A DNA stretch of 10,108 nt from the NCBI GenBank assembly GCA_947462695.1, contig CANHQC010000050.1:1-10108 (forward strand), read 5' to 3'. This stretch comes from Flavobacteriales bacterium (lineage in GTDB: Bacteria > Bacteroidota > Bacteroidia > Flavobacteriales_D > Crocinitomicaceae). Below are positions 6,764-10,108 of this stretch, piece after piece. Position numbers and translations under genes: made by a program. Below the pieces are notes generated by a model, which saw nothing but the letters and a program-made list of their open reading frames with translations, was not told the origin of the DNA and did no database searches. Position 1 is the first letter of the stretch; the number at the start of each line of letters is the position of its first letter.

Positions 6764-8055
6764 GGCAGTTAATTACATTATCCCTTCTGGCATCGGTGTT
6801 GATTCTTTCGTGTCGACCTAAAGCAGCTGACCAAACTCCGTCTGCTGGCGAAATAAATCCTGAACGATTCGCAGTCATTGGTGGCGCTGAAATGGGTGGT
6901 TTCATGGATGACGCATTTCACGATGAAGGACAAGAAGCTTCACTTGGGAATTTATTAGCTACACAACTTCAAAAAGTTGGATTAATGGACTTCATTCAGC
7001 CGGTCGTTTCTTCAACTATTGGCTGCAACACATCGGGCAAGTCTAAACTGATTTTAGGCTATAAAACAGATTGTTTGGGCGCCACATCTTTGTCCCCTGT
7101 TCGCTACTCGGCAACCGGTGATCAGTTGGTTTTCAGTCAGCCGTATACAAAAGAGCATCAAAACTTTGGAATTCCAGAGCTTAAGGTATCTTCCCTTTGG
7201 ACGAGTGGCTATGCAAATGAAAATCAATATTTTTCCCGTGTGACACCAAGTCCAAACTCGGATAAAGTAGCGTCAAAGTTCCTCTCAACAAATCCTACTT
7301 TTTTCGCCATGATGTTAGGGGTTGATGATGTGTTGGGTTATGCAAAAAAAGGCGCTTCAGTAGGTGAAATGACACCAGTAAATGGATTTTCTTCCAATCT
7401 GACAGAATTGGTTGATTCATTGACGGTAAAAGGGGCAAAAGGAATTTTAGCCACTGTTCCGGACATCTCAGAATTGCCTTACTTTACGACTATTCCATAC
7501 AACGGGTTGAATTTAACTGCGGACAAAGCGGCTTCATTGAATCAAATCTTTAATCCAATAGGTATTTCATTTCAGGTTGGACCAAATCCGTTCATCATTG
7601 AAGATCCAGCTATTGGAGGTTTTGGTGTGAGAAAAATGGTAGAAGGTGAATGCGTGCTGCTCGCGGTTCCGCTAGATTCAGTGAAATGTTACCAAATGGG
7701 TTCTGTCTTTCCATTTCGTGACGAATTTGTGTTAACACTGAATGAACTGGATGAAATACAAACGAGAATAAGTCAATATAATGCAGTGATTTCACAACTC
7801 GCTAACGACAACGGTTTAGCGTTGGTTGATGCGTATTCTTTTTATAAAAAATTGAAATCTGGAATGATGTACAATGGCGTCAACATGAGTTTAACGTTTG
7901 TTTCCGGAGGAGCAGTTTCTCTTGACGGTCTGCATTTAACACCGCGCGGAAATGCGTTGTTAGCAAATGAATTTATACGATCAATAAATACTAAATACAA
8001 TTCAACTGTTCCTCTTCTGAATGCGACTTCATACAGAGGCACCCGATTCCCTTAA
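6760..8055 (+). CDS. SGNH-fold lipoprotein with replaced nucleophile (pseudo-esterase candidate)
   Basis: This 431-residue protein starts with a lipoprotein signal (LASVLILSC, lipid-anchored Cys18). It belongs by pattern to the Bacteroidota SGNH/GDSL lipoproteins that often follow a FadL gene. Block I, normally GxSxT-type (GNS or GDS), reads VIGGAEMGG, so the nucleophile Ser is Ala43. The downstream family pattern is kept (FMDDAFHDEGQ, then NLLATQL). Block III, normally GxND, reads GVDD (187-190), so the oxyanion Asn is Asp189. Block V is intact: Asp389 and His392 in LDGLHLTPRGNALLANEF. It is probably not a normal serine esterase. It may bind a lipid or ester for the FadL-like channel encoded just upstream, with a four-base overlap. 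The lipobox (ILSC) is slightly unusual at -2. The surface or periplasmic side of the anchor is not shown. Confidence 0.8.
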   Translation: MRQLITLSLLASVLILSCRPKAADQTPSAGEINPERFAVIGGAEMGGFMDDAFHDEGQEASLGNLLATQLQKVGLMDFIQPVVSSTIGCNTSGKSKLILGYKTDCLGATSLSPVRYSATGDQLVFSQPYTKEHQNFGIPELKVSSLWTSGYANENQYFSRVTPSPNSDKVASKFLSTNPTFFAMMLGVDDVLGYAKKGASVGEMTPVNGFSSNLTELVDSLTVKGAKGILATVPDISELPYFTTIPYNGLNLTADKAASLNQIFNPIGISFQVGPNPFIIEDPAIGGFGVRKMVEGECVLLAVPLDSVKCYQMGSVFPFRDEFVLTLNELDEIQTRISQYNAVISQLANDNGLALVDAYSFYKKLKSGMMYNGVNMSLTFVSGGAVSLDGLHLTPRGNALLANEFIRSINTKYNSTVPLLNATSYRGTRFP

Positions 8056-8066
8056 TTCTTAACGCT

Positions 8067-9383
8067 ATGAAAACTAGATTACTTTCGATTTTTATGTTGG
8101 CAACAACCTTTTCGGCAGTTGCACAAGATCCGTGTACTACAGGTAGATATGCATCTGATGTGTTCACCACGGTAACTACTACATCAAATGTTGTTTACGG
8201 ACAAAACACATCGTTTTCCAATTCCAATACGACGCTGAAACTTGATTTTTATGAACCAGTAGGGGATACAGCTACAGTGCGACCGTTGATTGTTTGGGTC
8301 CATGGTGGTAGTTTCCTTGGCGGATCAAAAACGGATGCTGATATGGTTGCCTTGTCAAATGCGTTTGCGAAGAAAGGATACATTTGTGCGTCCATCGATT
8401 ACCGAACTGGATTCTTTCCAATTGACTCGGCAAATTCTGTGAAAGCAGTGGTCAGAGCGGTTCAAGATTTGCGTGCTTCTATACGTTTCTTTTATCGAGA
8501 CAGAAAGGAAGGAATCAACCAGTTTAAAGTCGATACGAATAACATTTTCATTGGTGGATCATCTGCAGGAGCGATAACGTGTTTGCATTTAGCCTACCTC
8601 GATCGGTCATGTGAAATCAATGGATATGTACCGAATGCGGCATTAACTGCGCTTGGCGGATTAGAGGGGAATAGTGGACATCCGTGCTATTCATCAAAAG
8701 TAAATGGTGTCATCAACTTATGCGGTGCATTGGCGCAATACGGCTGGTTAGAGACCGGAAATCTCCCGTTATGTTCTTTACATGGAACAACAGATGGTAC
8801 AGTTAAATACAACCGTGGGGTAGTAAATCCCGGAGTTCCGTTAATGTATCTAGATGGATCCCGGATGATTCACGAACAAGCACTGGCTGTAGGTGTTCAA
8901 AGTAATTTTTACACCTTTAACGGTGCTGGACACGTTCCATACCTAGGAGGCACACCTGCTGCTGTTGCCTATATGGATACGACTGTAAAGTTCGTTCGTG
9001 ATTACTTGGTTGAACGTTTGGGATGCACTAATGCGGCACTTCAGCCTGCTAATGCCCCGGCTCAAACAGCTACATTGTATCCATTTACACCATGCACAGG
9101 TGACAACCCGATAAGCTTTTGCACTGGATCAGGAATTGTTGAGATTGAAGGATCAGTTGTAACAGTTTACCCTAATCCAACTACTGATAAACTTACCGTT
9201 AAATCTGCTCAGCAAATCACGGAAGTAGAATTAATCGACCTTTCTGGAAATTCCATTTGGCGAAATCAGTACAATGCAAACGAAGTGATACTAACGAATT
9301 CAATGCTTTCAAGAGGTATTTACTTACTTCGAGTAACGCAAGAGGATGGATCAATCCAGACGCTGCGCGTGCTTTATGAGTAA
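8067..9383 (+). CDS. Secreted alpha/beta-hydrolase (esterase/lipase type) with T9SS sorting domain
   Basis: The protein has 438 residues. A signal peptide covers residues 1-19 (cleavage near AVA-Q). The catalytic domain carries an oxyanion motif HGGSF (79-83), the nucleophile elbow GSSAG (164-168, Ser166), a candidate acid Asp243 in GTTDGT, and His289 in GAGHVPY. This is a complete triad of the carboxylesterase/BD-FAE type. After a Cys-rich linker (about 320-360) comes a type-A T9SS C-terminal domain (about 362-438), recognised by VYPNPTTDKLTV, a central ELIDLSGN, and IYLLRVTQEDG near the end. The enzyme should leave the cell or be fixed to its surface. There are ten Cys in total, compatible with disulfides after export. 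The gene starts 11 bases after the SGNH-like gene. The ester substrate is unknown. Release of fatty or aromatic acids for the FadL-like channel is an inference. Confidence 0.9.
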   Translation: MKTRLLSIFMLATTFSAVAQDPCTTGRYASDVFTTVTTTSNVVYGQNTSFSNSNTTLKLDFYEPVGDTATVRPLIVWVHGGSFLGGSKTDADMVALSNAFAKKGYICASIDYRTGFFPIDSANSVKAVVRAVQDLRASIRFFYRDRKEGINQFKVDTNNIFIGGSSAGAITCLHLAYLDRSCEINGYVPNAALTALGGLEGNSGHPCYSSKVNGVINLCGALAQYGWLETGNLPLCSLHGTTDGTVKYNRGVVNPGVPLMYLDGSRMIHEQALAVGVQSNFYTFNGAGHVPYLGGTPAAVAYMDTTVKFVRDYLVERLGCTNAALQPANAPAQTATLYPFTPCTGDNPISFCTGSGIVEIEGSVVTVYPNPTTDKLTVKSAQQITEVELIDLSGNSIWRNQYNANEVILTNSMLSRGIYLLRVTQEDGSIQTLRVLYE

Positions 9384-9849
9384 AAGCCGATTTCTTTTTT
9401 TCTTGCTATTAAACTTTAGTGCCCTTTACGTTGGTGCTCAATTAATGGGTGCGATACCGACTGAAAATAGCTGGTACCAAGATTTACCAAAAGCCCCTTG
9501 GACACCTCCAGGTTGGGTTTTTGGTTTCGCCTGGACGGTTGTAATGGTAACTTTTTCATTATTTCTTTCCGTTCAAGGTAAACTAACCTCATGGACAAAT
9601 CAATATAAGCTTCTCTATTTGGGTCAATGGTTGCTAAATGCTACGTGGAACTACGTGTTTTTTCAACTTCATCAAGTAGTTGTGGCACTCTGCATGTTGA
9701 TTTTACTTTTCTTCGTTCTATATTTTATTTGGAAGAAAAATACTTCCAATGGTTACAACTGGACAATTGCACCCTATTTTGCTTGGCTTTTTGTGGCAAT
9801 TAGCTTGAATTTGTACCCTGTTTTAAACAGCTACTTTAACTTTGTGTGA
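9376..9849 (+). CDS. tspO: TspO/MBR family membrane protein
   Basis: The protein has 157 residues from ATG 9376, the usual TspO length. The family pattern is plain: WYQDLPKAPWTPPGWVFGFAW near residues 33-53, QWLLNATWNYVFFQLHQ in the middle, and WLFVAISLNLYPVLN close to the C-terminus, within five hydrophobic segments rich in Trp. TspO proteins bind tetrapyrroles and cholesterol-like ligands. In bacteria they are linked to porphyrin turnover and stress or light responses. An in-frame ATG at 9346 would add a charged, Cys-containing leader inside the esterase coding end and is less likely. From 9376 the start overlaps the esterase stop by eight bases, which suggests translational coupling. Its role beside an esterase/FadL set is not evident, and shared transcription may be its only link. 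Confidence 0.9.
   Translation: MSKSRFLFFLLLNFSALYVGAQLMGAIPTENSWYQDLPKAPWTPPGWVFGFAWTVVMVTFSLFLSVQGKLTSWTNQYKLLYLGQWLLNATWNYVFFQLHQVVVALCMLILLFFVLYFIWKKNTSNGYNWTIAPYFAWLFVAISLNLYPVLNSYFNFV
9811..9844 (+). promoter_or_regulatory. Possible Bacteroidetes-type promoter inside the tspO 3' end
   Basis: TAACTTTG at 9837-9844 fits TA-N2-TTTG, and TTG at 9811-9813 lies 23 bases upstream, at the long end of the accepted spacing. Both parts are inside the last codons of tspO. A transcript would begin near 9850 and serve the gene starting at 9906. The match is short and in A/T-rich DNA, so chance is a real alternative. Confidence 0.35.
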
Positions 9850-9889
9850 AATTTTAAAAATAAAGCAACCCCTAATGTCAAATTCCGTA

Positions 9890-9901
9890 ATTCAATTGAA
9901 T
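9890..9901. repeat. Perfect 12-bp palindrome in the leader of the last gene
   Basis: ATTCAATTGAAT reads the same on both strands and ends four bases before the ATG at 9906. It has no loop and no T-run after it, so it is not a terminator. It could be an operator or could arise by chance in this A/T-rich 56-base gap (9850-9905), which otherwise holds no gene. Confidence 0.4.
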
Positions 9902-9905
9902 AAGA

Positions 9906-10108
9906 ATGAAATATAACCTGCTGAAATATGGTGTATTACTTGTTATGCTGCACACGTTGGCATTCAGCTCCTTTTCTCAAGGTTTATCATCGAATTACGG
10001 AAACTTTACACCGTGTAGTGGCCCTATTGGTTTATATACATTTGATTTTACTTCTACCGTCAATAATTCAATTACTCAGGCAAACATTTCTATTCAAAAT
10101 AGTTTCAA
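9906..10108 (+). CDS. Secreted protein of unknown function, 3'-truncated by window edge
   Basis: ATG 9906 opens a frame that stays open for 67 codons to the window end. It begins MKYNLLKYGVLLVMLHTLAF and continues SSFSQGLSSNYGNFTPCSG, a clear signal peptide with likely cleavage near FSQ-G. The visible mature part is rich in Ser, Thr, Asn and aromatic residues (GLYTFDFTSTVNN), typical of large secreted or surface proteins of Bacteroidota that often carry T9SS sorting domains. The C-terminus is outside the window, so this cannot be confirmed. I do not recognise the family. It follows tspO after 56 bases and may have its own promoter, so it need not belong to the esterase operon. Confidence 0.7.
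   Translation, partial: MKYNLLKYGVLLVMLHTLAFSSFSQGLSSNYGNFTPCSGPIGLYTFDFTSTVNNSITQANISIQNSF

Noticed and set aside
6760-8055. Calling this gene an active GDSL esterase
   Set aside because: The nucleophile serine position is Ala43 and the GxND asparagine is replaced by Asp, so activity cannot be assumed from the family alone.
9346-9375. ATG start giving a ten-residue longer TspO
   Set aside because: It adds a polar, Arg/Cys-containing stretch before the first membrane segment and makes the protein longer than the family norm. ATG 9376 fits better.

Overview
The window looks like the chromosome of a Bacteroidota bacterium, probably of the Flavobacteriales. A Crocinitomicaceae/Fluviicola-like source is only a guess. 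The signs are a type IX secretion (T9SS) type-A sorting domain on a secreted esterase, a FadL-type outer-membrane protein next to an SGNH-family lipoprotein, a Bacteroidetes-type promoter (TA-N2-TTTG), and starts without clear Shine-Dalgarno sequences in A/T-rich leaders. All genes are on the + strand and coding density is very high. No gene-free stretch exceeds 100 bases. I saw no tRNA, rRNA, CRISPR array, insertion sequence or long repeat.

Region 1 (1-5461) is the tail of a compact lipid/polyketide-type operon. It holds a BtrH-like acyltransferase (start cut off by the window), an ABC-transporter ATPase and its ABC-2 permease, an acyl carrier protein, an intact beta-ketoacyl-ACP synthase, and a second ketosynthase-like protein that has lost the whole Cys-His-His active site. 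Gaps are 0-3 bases or the genes overlap (1 bp and 10 bp), so the set is very probably one transcript. The ACP would carry the chain, the KS/pseudo-KS pair would extend it like a KS/chain-length-factor heterodimer, the BtrH-like protein could move the acyl chain to an acceptor, and the ABC pair could export the product. This gene set resembles parts of flexirubin/aryl-polyene-type clusters of Bacteroidota. The product cannot be told from this window.

Region 2 (5462-9849) begins with a good Bacteroidetes promoter and carries four tightly packed genes: a FadL/OmpP1-type outer-membrane transporter, a lipoprotein of the SGNH fold whose nucleophile serine is replaced by alanine, a T9SS-exported alpha/beta-hydrolase (esterase/lipase type) with a complete triad, and a TspO/MBR membrane protein. 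A plausible reading is a surface system that cleaves esters outside the cell and takes up hydrophobic products through FadL. The role of the pseudo-SGNH lipoprotein and of TspO in it is open.

Region 3 (9850-10108) has a 56-base leader with a perfect 12-bp palindrome and then the first 67 codons of a secreted protein that I cannot identify.
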